DNA of 23,623 bases, taken from NCBI RefSeq assembly GCF_031846515.1, contig NZ_JAVRHO010000037.1, forward strand, positions 1 to 23,623, given 5' to 3'. Positions 7,351 to 16,400 of this stretch are shown one piece after another. The notes beneath the pieces were generated by a model. That model saw only the letters and a program-made list of their open reading frames with translations. It searched no databases and had not been told where the DNA came from. Within the stretch, counting starts at the first letter, position 1; each line of letters begins with the position of its first letter. Position numbers and translations under genes: made by a program. The DNA comes from Autumnicola lenta. Its GTDB lineage: Bacteria; Bacteroidota; Bacteroidia; Flavobacteriales; Flavobacteriaceae.

Positions 7351-7571
7351 GGAAATACACAATAAAGTTCAACAGCCTGAATGGAAAGAACTTCTTACTA
7401 ACTCACAGGAGCAGCAACAAAAAATGTGTATCAAGTCAAAGAAAAATGAGCGAATTGGTAAATAGTAAATACCTATCGGAAAATTTCAGTTGAAATGGTA
7501 AAGCAAGATGTGTCATTGTCATGACATTCTTGCTTTACGCCCGGAGGTTGCAAAGACTTTAAAAGAAAAAA
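7351..7571 (+). other. Non-coding spacer before the mobilization genes
   Basis: About 220 bases without a gene, between primase and MobC-like genes. It holds a near-palindromic GGTAAATAGTAAATACC at 7457-7473, related to the upstream iteron cluster, and the oriT-like inverted repeat at 7498-7538. Confidence 0.6.
7498..7545 (+). other. Probable origin of transfer (oriT)
   Basis: An imperfect inverted repeat has left arm GTAAAGCAAGATGTGTCAT (7498-7516) and right arm ATGACATTCTTGCTTTAC (7521-7538), with only a one-base difference or indel. It is followed at once by GCCCGGAGG. An inverted repeat next to a short GC-rich nick-like sequence, directly upstream of mobC and the relaxase gene, is the standard oriT layout. 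The nick position cannot be assigned from sequence alone. Confidence 0.6.
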
Positions 7572-7868
7572 ATGAAAAGGGAATACATCCAGATCCGTTG
7601 CTCGATTTACGAGAAAAAGCTGCTGAAAAAAAGAGCAGTTAGGGCAGGAATTTCCCTTTCAGAATATCTCCGTTCCAGTGCTTTTGAAAGAAATATTGTA
7701 GAACGGATTACTCCAGAGCAGTTGGAGTACTACCGGATGTTGGTGCAATACAAGAATAACTTTGCCCGGATAAGCAGCATGTTTAAAAAACGAGATCCAA
7801 AATTATCTGCAACCGTGGAAAAGCTGGCGGAAGAAATAAGGAACCATTTGAAAAACTTTAAAAAATGA
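7572..7868 (+). CDS. MobC-like ribbon-helix-helix mobilization accessory protein
   Basis: This 98-residue basic protein has an N-terminal ribbon-helix-helix fold (REYIQIRCSIYEKKLLKKRA, AGISLSEYLRSSAF), the usual DNA-binding part of relaxosome accessory proteins. The C-terminal helices (LEYYRMLVQYKNNFARISSMF) are typical of the MobC/'plasmid mobilization relaxosome' family. It should bind the oriT next door and recruit or help the relaxase. Its stop overlaps the relaxase start by 4 bases (ATGA), showing translational coupling. The start at 7572 follows AAAAGAAAAAA just upstream. Confidence 0.88.
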   Translation: MKREYIQIRCSIYEKKLLKKRAVRAGISLSEYLRSSAFERNIVERITPEQLEYYRMLVQYKNNFARISSMFKKRDPKLSATVEKLAEEIRNHLKNFKK

Positions 7869-8734
7869 TTGGGAAAGGACATTCAATTTCCAGCACAAAG
7901 GTATCCATATCCTATGGCTGGAACCAGGAGAAAGAGGCTGAAATTATATTGAAAGAGCATCTGGCGGGAGATACTCCCGCCGAGATCACTGAAGAATTTA
8001 AAATTATCCAGTCTCAAAATGAACGCTGCCACAACAACACCTTAAGCTTTATAGTAAGCCCATCGATTGAGGACGGAAGAGATTTAGACAAAAAAGACCT
8101 GGAAGAAATCGCTAAGAAATTTTTAAAGGAAATGAACCTCCAAAACAATCAGTCTATTGGGTTTGTTCACCGGGATAAAGCGCATACCCATATCCATATT
8201 TATACCAACAGAATTGGGTTCGATGGAAAGGCCTACAATGACAGCTTTATCGGGAAAAGAAGCCAGATAGCGGCAGATAATGTCGCAAAGGAATTAGGGT
8301 TTAGCAGGGCGCGGGAAATACAAAAAGAAAGACTTCAGGAGTTAAAAAACCTTCGACAGGAAATAAAAATTATAAATGACCGGGTCCTTCAAACAAGGCC
8401 AAAGTCGATGGATGAGTATATGAGCAAAATGAAAGCTCATAAAGTGGATGTAATTCCCACTATCAATAAATCCAATCAACTACAGGGGTTCCGTGTGGAA
8501 TACAAAGGAGTAAATCTTAAAGCAAGTGAGGTGCACCGGGATATGGGTGGCAATAGACTCATTGCGCAAATTTCTCAAAACAGGAGTTTTACCAGGTTAA
8601 AGGAAGTACCAAAAAGCCTGCTGATAATGAACAAAACGGTACAGTTAAGTTCTAACCTGAGCACTAAAATAGCCAAAGAACTTATAAAGGGAGCATTGAA
8701 AGCACTGGATACCGGTATAGGATATGGATATTAA
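7865..8734 (+). CDS. Relaxase/mobilization nuclease
   Basis: This 289-residue protein belongs to the Relaxase (PF03432) type found in Bacteroidota mobilizable elements. The metal-binding histidine motif is VHRDKAHTHIHIYTN (His102, His107, His109, His111). The N-terminal KGHSISSTKVSISYGWNQE carries the candidate nicking tyrosine Tyr17, as in relatives. It would nick oriT and lead the DNA strand to a recipient, using the conjugation machinery of another element because no transfer apparatus is present here. It is coupled to the MobC-like gene (4-base overlap), and a membrane protein follows 11 bases later. The length is near normal for the group, so it looks intact. Confidence 0.92.
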   Translation: MIGKGHSISSTKVSISYGWNQEKEAEIILKEHLAGDTPAEITEEFKIIQSQNERCHNNTLSFIVSPSIEDGRDLDKKDLEEIAKKFLKEMNLQNNQSIGFVHRDKAHTHIHIYTNRIGFDGKAYNDSFIGKRSQIAADNVAKELGFSRAREIQKERLQELKNLRQEIKIINDRVLQTRPKSMDEYMSKMKAHKVDVIPTINKSNQLQGFRVEYKGVNLKASEVHRDMGGNRLIAQISQNRSFTRLKEVPKSLLIMNKTVQLSSNLSTKIAKELIKGALKALDTGIGYGY

Positions 8735-8745
8735 AATTTTGAGCA

Positions 8746-9204
8746 ATGAAAAAACTAGACGAAATAATGGAACTAATGGCCGATGAAATGGCAGATTTTA
8801 AAACTACTATCCTGGAGCTTCAACTGCTTTCCAGGCAATTATTTGAGCTAAGTATTCCTATCAGCACTGAAGCTTTGGAGAAGAACCTGGCCACATTTTT
8901 GGAAAGGCAGGAAATACATAGCATAGAACGGGATGAAATGCTAAAGAGCATTGATAAGAAATTAACAAATGCCAGGCTGATCCCAAATTACCTGCTTATC
9001 CTTTTCGGAATATTGGGGATAATTGCTTTGGGATTAATAGGATATTCCAGTTATTCCGCCAATGCACAAAGGGAGGAAAGTTTTGAAGTCTACCGGATGA
9101 TCATGGAATCTCAAAATAAGCTATACAAAGATTATTTCGCAGAATATCCGGAAATCCATGAGGCATACTGCAAGTGGCTAGAGAGTGGATACCAGGGTTT
9201 GTAA
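8746..9204 (+). CDS. Single-pass membrane protein of the mobilization operon
   Basis: This 152-residue protein has an acidic, coiled-coil-prone N-terminus (about 1-75), one membrane segment NYLLILFGILGIIALGLIGY (81-100), and a C-terminal helical tail. It directly follows the relaxase gene, the usual place for a small membrane protein in Bacteroidota mob operons. The function is not established; a link between the relaxosome and the membrane or the helper coupling protein is an inference. No enzymatic motif is visible. Confidence 0.75.
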   Translation: MKKLDEIMELMADEMADFKTTILELQLLSRQLFELSIPISTEALEKNLATFLERQEIHSIERDEMLKSIDKKLTNARLIPNYLLILFGILGIIALGLIGYSSYSANAQREESFEVYRMIMESQNKLYKDYFAEYPEIHEAYCKWLESGYQGL

Positions 9205-9344
9205 TGACAAATGGCCTGTAGCAAAAATTAGTAAATTTGCGGCAAATGGCCGGAAACCCTCAGTAAACCCGTTGAAATTTACGGCAAAAAATTAGTGAAA
9301 AATAAAAGCAATTTTTTAGATTAGTGGATAATGAGTGGATATTC

Positions 9345-9504
9345 CAGTAAATGCACTGGTAGACCCTGAAAACAGGCTGCAATTTACTGGTATTGTAAAA
9401 CAGAAGTAGGATGCGCCCTATGCTGTTTTTATTTAACGCTTAACTTCCCATACGCTAAAAAAACAGCACAGGAACCTCGCGCAGGTTATGGTAGATTCAG
9501 GGGC
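9345..9504 (+). repeat. Structured repeat, copy A (left of the utilization locus)
   Basis: This ~160 bp sequence recurs in the same orientation at 20687-20848, at roughly 85% identity by eye. The best conserved part is GATGCGCCCTATGCTGTTTTT, then a core with two ACGCT boxes separated by TAACTTCCCAT, then AAAAACAGCACAGGAACCT. TGCTGTTTTT (9421-9430) and AAAAACAGCA (9459-9468) are perfect inverted arms. A second small inverted repeat AACCT-CGCGC-AGGTT follows. No coding potential is shared between the copies. Confidence 0.8.
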
Positions 9505-9671
9505 TTTAATTTATGTATAACAGGAAATAATCCATCGATTTGGTTATTGATTTTATAGATGAAGGCAAAACTTGAAGTAAGATCAGAATTACTGATTTCA
9601 GGAAATATAAATTTTTAGCAGGCAGTAGAAGAACTGAAAGTAATACAAAAACAAAAGTCACTGTTCTTTAT

Positions 9672-9687
9672 AGTAAAACGTTTTACT
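9672..9687 (+). promoter_or_regulatory. LacI-type operator O1
   Basis: A perfect 16-bp palindrome AGTAAAACGTTTTACT with a central CG, the normal form of a LacI/CcpA-family operator. It lies 66 bases before the regulator's start codon, which suggests autoregulation. Its 14-bp core is identical to the two sites at 10849 and 10906. Confidence 0.8.
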
Positions 9688-9753
9688 TTAGAAAATCTTT
9701 TGTAGATTTACATACCTTGCCAAACCGGCAATCCTAAATATTTATCACTTCAA

Positions 9754-10791
9754 ATGAAAAAGAAACAACGGGTATCTATTAAAGATATTTCAACAGAGTT
9801 GGGTATTTCTATTACCACTATCTCCTTTATTATCAACAAAAAAGCGAAAAACCGTATCAGTGATGAGGTGATAAAAAAGGTTGAAGATTATATAAAAAAG
9901 GTTGGCTATAAACCAAATACTTCAGCTCAAACCCTCAGAACGGGAAAGACGAAAACAATTGTTTTCATGGCCGAGGATATCTCCGATCCATTTTTTTCTG
10001 CGGTGGCCAAAGAAATGGAAGAAATTGCTTATAAAAATGGCTATAAGATGATTTACTGTAGTACAGAAAATGATAAGGAGAGGGCATCTGAACTAATTTC
10101 GTTATTTCAGGACAGGCAGGTAGATGCATTTATAATTACTCCCCCTGAAAACTTCCAACAGGAAATACAAGAGCTAATTGCCCAAAAAAATGAAGTGGTT
10201 ATGCTTTTTGACCGACGATATACTACGACGGATCATAGTTATGTGATCCTGAATAATTTTAATGGAGCCAAAACTGCAGCTGAAAAGTTAATAGCTTCCG
10301 GATGCCTGAATGTGGCGTATGTAGGATTAGCATCGGATTTCAGCTGTATGAGTGAACGACTTGAAGGCTATAAGGATGCTATTAAAAATCACCAATCTCA
10401 ACCTATCTCCTTGCTCTTACCTTTTAAGGATGTAAAAAGCAAAGCAGGACGTACTCAATTCAAAAATTTACTCGATCAACATAAAAATATTGATGGTATT
10501 CTTTTTGCCACAAATGGATTAGCGATAAATGGGCTTAAGGGATTAAAAGAATTAAATAAAAAAATACCTGATGAATTAGCTGTTATTACTTTTGATGATA
10601 GAGACCTATTTGAATTACACTCCCCCTCTATAAGTGTTTTATCCCAACCCGTACCAGCCCTGGCCACTGAATTGATAAAAGGTACTCTCCAACTTCTCAA
10701 AGGTAAAAATGGTCCTAATGAAACTTTTCAGAAAATTTTACCCGGAAAGCTCATAACCAGAGATTCCTGCAATTTAGGGGTTTACGACTAA
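9754..10791 (+). CDS. LacI-family transcriptional regulator of the utilization locus
   Basis: This 345-residue cytoplasmic regulator has an N-terminal LacI helix-turn-helix (VSIKDISTELGISITTISFIINK, about 7-29) and a hinge helix (KPNTSAQTLRTGKT, about 53-66) whose Leu-Arg contacts the central CG of the operator. A periplasmic-binding-protein-like effector domain follows (about 68-340; FMAEDISDPFFSAVAKEMEE, FATNGLAINGLKGL, VITFDDRDLFELHSPSISV). The length is normal for the family. Three matching palindromes lie in front of this gene and of the downstream operon, so it very likely represses both until a sugar binds. LacI regulators, rather than hybrid two-component or SusR systems, suit a locus for a small soluble sugar. 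Confidence 0.93.
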   Translation: MKKKQRVSIKDISTELGISITTISFIINKKAKNRISDEVIKKVEDYIKKVGYKPNTSAQTLRTGKTKTIVFMAEDISDPFFSAVAKEMEEIAYKNGYKMIYCSTENDKERASELISLFQDRQVDAFIITPPENFQQEIQELIAQKNEVVMLFDRRYTTTDHSYVILNNFNGAKTAAEKLIASGCLNVAYVGLASDFSCMSERLEGYKDAIKNHQSQPISLLLPFKDVKSKAGRTQFKNLLDQHKNIDGILFATNGLAINGLKGLKELNKKIPDELAVITFDDRDLFELHSPSISVLSQPVPALATELIKGTLQLLKGKNGPNETFQKILPGKLITRDSCNLGVYD

Positions 10792-10848
10792 GTAAATCTT
10801 ATCTCACATATTTGATTATTGCAAAAATATTCTAATAATTAAAGATAT

Positions 10849-10862
10849 GTAAAACGTTTTAC
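10849..10862 (+). promoter_or_regulatory. LacI-type operator O2
   Basis: A perfect 14-bp palindrome GTAAAACGTTTTAC, 57 bp upstream of an identical site. It lies between the regulator and the first enzyme gene, so the pair probably controls the operon promoter, possibly with both sites bound together. Confidence 0.8.
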
Positions 10863-10905
10863 TAAAATTTGTTTACATTAGCTACATATATTTTTTAGCA
10901 ATCCT

Positions 10906-10919
10906 GTAAAACGTTTTAC
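10906..10919 (+). promoter_or_regulatory. LacI-type operator O3
   Basis: A perfect 14-bp palindrome GTAAAACGTTTTAC ending 42 bases before the start codon of the first enzyme gene, where a bound repressor would block the promoter or the start of transcription. Identical in sequence to O2. Confidence 0.8.
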
Positions 10920-10961
10920 TACATCGTTGTATTAGTTCATATGAAATTTAAATAGCTACTC

Positions 10962-13430
10962 ATGCAGCATAAATTAAAAACTATATTATCTACTTTAAGC
11001 CTCTGCTTGCTGGCAAGCACCGCTGCATGTTTTGCTCAGGAATTAAACCTGAAGGTATTGGGTGATAAAAATCAGGGTTTTTGGGTTACTGTTTATGATG
11101 CTGAAAAACCACTGCTTCAAAACAACGGAGAATTTTCAATGCATCTTTCCAACCTGGATTTAAGCGTACAACATGAAATAACATCCTGGAAAGCATCATC
11201 ATATTCCCAAACCTCTAATGGGTTTAATTTGGAAAAAGATATGTATCTGCCAGAGTTTGATGCTAATCTTTCCATCCGGGTAGATTATGAAATTATAGAT
11301 CCACAACTCATCCGCAAAACAGTACATCTCTTTCAGCCTTCCATGCCTAATCTTTATTATTCGCTGGAAGAAAAAAATATTCCCGCAGAAGTTCCCCATC
11401 AGTATGTGACATTTGAACATGAAAATTTTCCGGGAGGTTTAGTTCACGAGTTATATCCTTCTGCAGGTTTTATTACCAATAATAATAAGGTAGTTGGTTT
11501 CCTAACCGACCCCGGCTATAAAAACGAATTCACACGCACCACCAGAAGACGTTTTAGCGGAAGAGGCGGCGGCATGATTGGTATGCGCATTTTACCTGAT
11601 CCGAATCTTTTAAGCGTGGCCAGCCGCAAAGAACAACTGAGTGGTAACAATTATATAAAATATACTTTTGGTGAATTCTATAATCTGGACCGGGGAAACA
11701 CTTCTAGCTTAGATCTTTCAGCAAATTATAAAAAAGAAGGAAAAGTCTCGGTTAGCAGGAATAATAGCTTGATTGAAATTAGTTTTGATCAACCAGGTAA
11801 AGCCGGAATCCAACTTATAACTCCCTTTGAAGATCAACAGTTATATACTATTTCATTCCGGGCTAAAGGAGACGTTCCGGTTGCCCTTAAGCTTTACAGG
11901 ATTCAGAACGGAGAAATAAAGGAGGAATTGGAACATGGTATTAAGTATATTGATAATTTCCCGGTTACTTCTGATAGTCTTACCCAATTTAAGGGAAGTA
12001 TTCTACTGCCTTATATCGAAAACGATAGCGTAATGCTTTTTTTAGGTAAAACATCCAAAAAAAAAGGTTCCCTAATCCTCAGGGATCTTCAATTAGTCCA
12101 ACATGAACCTTTCACACAAGCCTATAATAATCTACCTCTGGGGGACACGATTGTGAAGACGACCTATATTTTTTCAGAACCCTGGAAAGATCATAAAGCA
12201 TATAAAATTGCAACACAAACAAAGCTCGCCGAAGGAATGGGTTTTAAAGGTACTGAAATTGAAAAGATGCTTTACGCAAACTATCAAATGATGACCTGGA
12301 TCACCGGGATAGATAACCTGAAACCTTTTAATGTACCAAACCTGAATTATTCACCCGATATGTACAACAGGGATACATTTTGGTCAGTAATTTCCACGCA
12401 CAATAAAAGACTGAATATATCTATCTGGAATCAATGGGCTAACACCCAAACTTCAAGGGGAGCTATTGGCACGATCATTACTCCATATATGGGTTCCATA
12501 GAAGCAAAAGATAATGAAGCTACCATTGAATGGCTTGTTTGGGCCTTGCTAAATAAGAGACGCTTTAATGCTGAACTTCCTGTGGAAAAGATAAGAAAGG
12601 CTGCTAATTATATTCTTAACGAATTTGATCCCGATAAGGATGGGATTTGTGAATCTCATTTCTCGATGAGCCAGGTTGATGTAATGGAATACCATCCTAA
12701 AACAGATCGAATGGCCGTAAATCAGGGAATGTTTGCAGTAGCCCTTAAAACTATCCAGGCGCTCGGGATTGAAATAGACAGTACTTACGTACAAAAAGCA
12801 GAAAGCGAGTATGTGAAGTTCTATGATCCCAAAAGGAAACATTTATTATTTGATCGGGATTATCCCGATCTGATTACACTTACCGATCTTATCCCGGAAT
12901 TTCTATCACTGTGGGTTTTTGACCATGCCATGTTAACAGATGAGATGATTATAAACCACCTTGACCAATTTCCGGTTTTAAACAGGATGGAAGATGCCCC
13001 TTATCCTGAAATGGGTACAACAGCCCCAATTTGTATTCGATTAACAAAAGACGCAAAAGGATATTCCTACATGGATGCTGATTATCAACCCTTTGGTGAA
13101 TTTGGAAAGATTAATTATGCAGATGATAGCAGGGATGGTTTCTACTACAACGGCGGCAGCTGGCTTAGAGCAGAATACTCTGCTTATGTGGTTGGGTTAA
13201 AACACGGCTGGGAAAAAGCCGAGAAAAGGATGAAAAACAGATTGTGGGCCGAAATGAATCTTAACCCCAACTGGCCGTACAGTAAAGAATTCATTCCCAC
13301 AAAATGGTCAACTTATGACGATTGGTGGCCTTCTACACGCGGTTTAAGCTGGAATGTCTTCGTCCTCATGACTAACGAATTTGCAAATCTCAGAACACCC
13401 GATATGGATCCTGACTATAGAAAATTATAA
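10962..13430 (+). CDS. Secreted putative glycoside hydrolase with (alpha/alpha)6-type domain
   Basis: This 822-residue protein has a signal peptide, probably cleaved at CFA-QELN (residue 26). AAC before it is only a poor lipobox. Residues about 27-260 form a beta-rich domain like the N-terminal sandwich of toroid glycosidases. Residues about 265-378 look like a CBM4/9-type galactose-binding fold (LYTISFRAKGDVPVALKLY). Residues about 430-810 are helical, with MYNRDTFWS (467-475), DPDKDGICESH (556-566) and DGFYYNGGSWLRAEYSAY (725-742), in the style of the (alpha/alpha)6 barrels of GH63/GH37/GH78-like enzymes. The exact GH family was not recognised. It leads the operon, 36 bases before SusC, and should act in the periplasm or outside on the imported glycan. 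Confidence 0.7.
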   Translation: MQHKLKTILSTLSLCLLASTAACFAQELNLKVLGDKNQGFWVTVYDAEKPLLQNNGEFSMHLSNLDLSVQHEITSWKASSYSQTSNGFNLEKDMYLPEFDANLSIRVDYEIIDPQLIRKTVHLFQPSMPNLYYSLEEKNIPAEVPHQYVTFEHENFPGGLVHELYPSAGFITNNNKVVGFLTDPGYKNEFTRTTRRRFSGRGGGMIGMRILPDPNLLSVASRKEQLSGNNYIKYTFGEFYNLDRGNTSSLDLSANYKKEGKVSVSRNNSLIEISFDQPGKAGIQLITPFEDQQLYTISFRAKGDVPVALKLYRIQNGEIKEELEHGIKYIDNFPVTSDSLTQFKGSILLPYIENDSVMLFLGKTSKKKGSLILRDLQLVQHEPFTQAYNNLPLGDTIVKTTYIFSEPWKDHKAYKIATQTKLAEGMGFKGTEIEKMLYANYQMMTWITGIDNLKPFNVPNLNYSPDMYNRDTFWSVISTHNKRLNISIWNQWANTQTSRGAIGTIITPYMGSIEAKDNEATIEWLVWALLNKRRFNAELPVEKIRKAANYILNEFDPDKDGICESHFSMSQVDVMEYHPKTDRMAVNQGMFAVALKTIQALGIEIDSTYVQKAESEYVKFYDPKRKHLLFDRDYPDLITLTDLIPEFLSLWVFDHAMLTDEMIINHLDQFPVLNRMEDAPYPEMGTTAPICIRLTKDAKGYSYMDADYQPFGEFGKINYADDSRDGFYYNGGSWLRAEYSAYVVGLKHGWEKAEKRMKNRLWAEMNLNPNWPYSKEFIPTKWSTYDDWWPSTRGLSWNVFVLMTNEFANLRTPDMDPDYRKL

Positions 13431-13466
13431 CAATAGCTCTTATACTAATCTTTTCAATAATTTATT

Positions 13467-16400
13467 ATGAAAACAAAAAATAGCATTTCCGGCCTCTTAT
13501 TTCTGTGGGCAATCTGTGCAGGAAGTGTAGCTTATGCACAAACAATTACAGGAACCATTTCAGATGATCAGGGCCCCCTACCCGGAGTTTCTGTTATTGA
13601 AAAAGGCACTGACAATGGTAGCGTTTCCGATTTTAATGGAAACTATGAAATTAATGTTTCAAATGAGAATGCTACCCTCCTATTCTCATATATAGGTTTC
13701 GAGACTCAGGAAATTCCTTTGCAAGGTGAAAATTCCATAGATGTCATAATGCAGGCAAGCATGGACCAGCTGGACGAATTGGTTATTGTCGGCTATACAT
13801 CCCAGAGGGAATCAACTATCACCGGTGCAGTTTCCTCTGTAAATGTAGAACAGTTGGAATCGCGCAGAGTTCCGGGTGTGACCCAGGCTTTACAGGGACA
13901 GGTCGCCGGAGTTACTATTACCCAAAGTACCGGGGCTCCTGGAGAAGATGTAGAAGTGCGGATACGTGGAAACGGAACAATTGGTAATAACAATCCGCTA
14001 TATATCATTGACGGAGTTCCAAGCAGGGAAATCTCCTTCCTGAATCCTTCAGATATTAAATCAATGTCTGTTTTAAAAGATGCGGCGGCCGCATCGATCT
14101 ACGGTTCAAGAGCCGCAGGTGGTGTTATTGTTATTGAAACCAAAAGCGGAACCGGACGAAGTGGGATTCAAATTGATTACTTTGGAGGTATTCAAAAAGC
14201 AGCAAATTTACCCAACATGCTCAATGCCGAGCAATATCTTAACACGGTAACTACTGCATGGAACAATGCAGGCTATGCTGGAACTAATCCATATCTCGCA
14301 GACTCAGGGAGGTCCGATTTTGCAGATGTAGATTATCTTGATGAATTATTTGAATTAGGAGAAACACATAGTTTACAACTTTCGACATCCGGAGGTAGCG
14401 AAAAAACAAATTTCTTTTTGAGTGCCGGATATTATGGCCAGGATGGAATTGTAGTCTATGATAATGATAGATTTTCCCGTTTAAATCTTCGTTCAAATAT
14501 AAATTCTAATATCACAGAACGTTTTAAAATTGGGGCCAATGTTCAAATATCATATCAGGAGCAAGATCAAATTTCTTCCAGGGGAGATGCTCCGGGAATA
14601 ATTCGACATGCTTTTCTGCGTCCTCCTATAATTCCCGTATTTAAAGATCCTTCAGACCCTACTTATTCAGAAGAAGACCCTTTTACAGATCTGCCTTTTT
14701 ATGTGGACCCGGATAATTTTGAAAGCAATAAATATGAGTACTCGCAAAACCCAATAGCGCTTGCTTACTTTACAGATAATACTACGGAAACTTTTAAAAC
14801 CTTTGGGAATCTTTTTGCTGAATACGATCTTCTGAGCGACAGCTCACTGAAATTTAAAACCAATTTCGGTGCAGATATCAACTTTGGACATCAAAAAGCA
14901 TTCAATCCTAATTTTGGAGATGACGACGGACAGGGATCAGAAATTGACAGGGGCTTAGGCCGTCAGAACCGTCCCACCAGTCTTGCCGAATCCCGGTATC
15001 AGGACATGACCTTTACATGGAATAATAGTTTTATCTATAACAAAACATTTGGAGACCACGAAATCAGTGCCCTGGCAGGTATTGAATTTATAAAAAATAA
15101 TTCCTCCGGAATCAATGCTTCAAGACAACGCTTTGACTTTACCGAACCTAATTTCAGGTATCTTGATTTTGGTGGAACAGACCGTGACTTATGGAATGGT
15201 GGACTGGCTGAAGAATGGGCATTATTCTCCTATTTTGGTTCTGCAACCTATTCCTACGAAGATAAATATTTACTAACCGCCAATTTAAGAGCAGATGCCT
15301 CTTCCAGATTTTCAGAAGATAATCGTTGGGGTTACTTCCCTTCTGTTTCTGCGGGATGGGCAATTTCAAAAGAAGAGTTTATGAGTGATGTGGACTGGTT
15401 AAGTCAGCTAAAATTAAGAGCCAGCTGGGGAGAACTTGGAAACCAGGAAATTCCGAATTATGCGTATCTGACCTTATATCGAAGAGATGCAGATCGCTAC
15501 CTCATTAGTCGTTATGGAAACCCCGACTTAAAGTGGGAAACTACCGCACAAAGTAATATAGGGATTGATTTTGGAATTGATAACAACAAACTTTCCGGAA
15601 GTATTGATTATTTCGAGAAAACCACTTCTGATATCTTATTACCTATTTCTCTTCCCCAATTAGTAGGCGACGTTTCGGCCACCTTTTTAAATTCAGGAGA
15701 AGTGAGCAATAGTGGATTAGAATTTGGCCTTTCTTACAGGAACTATGACAATCTTTTAAAATTTCAGATCAGTGGAAATTTCGCTACCTTAAAAAATGAG
15801 GTGAACTCTTTACATCCAAATCTGCCATATATCACCGGAAATGTTACCAGAACTCAGGCAGGACATCCACTAAATGCGTATTACGGTTTTGTTCAGGAAG
15901 GGATTTACCAGAATGAAGCTGAAGTTGCCGAACACCTATCTGGTACTACTAATCCACCACAACAACCGGGAGATATCAAGTTTAAAGATCTTGATGGGAA
16001 TGGAATTATTAATGATAATGACAGGGACTTTATTGGAAATCCAAATCCTAAATTATCATACGGTTTAAATGTTTCAATGAATTATAAAGCATTTGATTTT
16101 AACTTTCTCTTTCAGGGTGTTGGAGGTGTAGATAGATATAATGATCTGAAAAAGATTATAGATTATGATACCCGACCATTTAATTATACCGATCGTGTTT
16201 TAGGCGCCTGGGATGGAGAAGGATCGACAAATAGTATACCACGGGTAAGCTTTACAGATAATGGAAGTAGTAAAGTCTCAGATATCTTTGTGGAAGACGC
16301 TTCTTATTTAAGACTGAAAAATGTAGAACTAGGGTATACGTTTGATGTGGAGAATATAGGTAACTTTAGATTATATGCTTCAGGACAAAATCTACTCACT

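Larger units (their letters stand above)
9205..9753. other. Non-coding spacer between the mobilization genes and the LacI regulator
   Basis: About 550 bases without a gene. It holds short repeats of the type TAAATTTGCGGCAAATGGCCGGAAACC (9232-9258, partly matched near 20621), repeat copy A (9345-9504) and the LacI-type operator at 9672-9687. The stretch 9505-9660 shows nothing I can name. Confidence 0.55.

Noticed and set aside
9431..9450. GCTTAAC in the ~160 bp repeat resembles the RYYYAAC half of an integron attC site.
   Set aside because: No matching GTTRRRY partner at the right distance and no integron integrase; treated as a general structured repeat.
12549..12842. Minus-strand frame of 97 codons inside the 822-residue enzyme gene, and similar antisense frames in susC, susD and the MFS gene.
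   Set aside because: Shadows of well-supported genes in the opposite strand; no independent signals.
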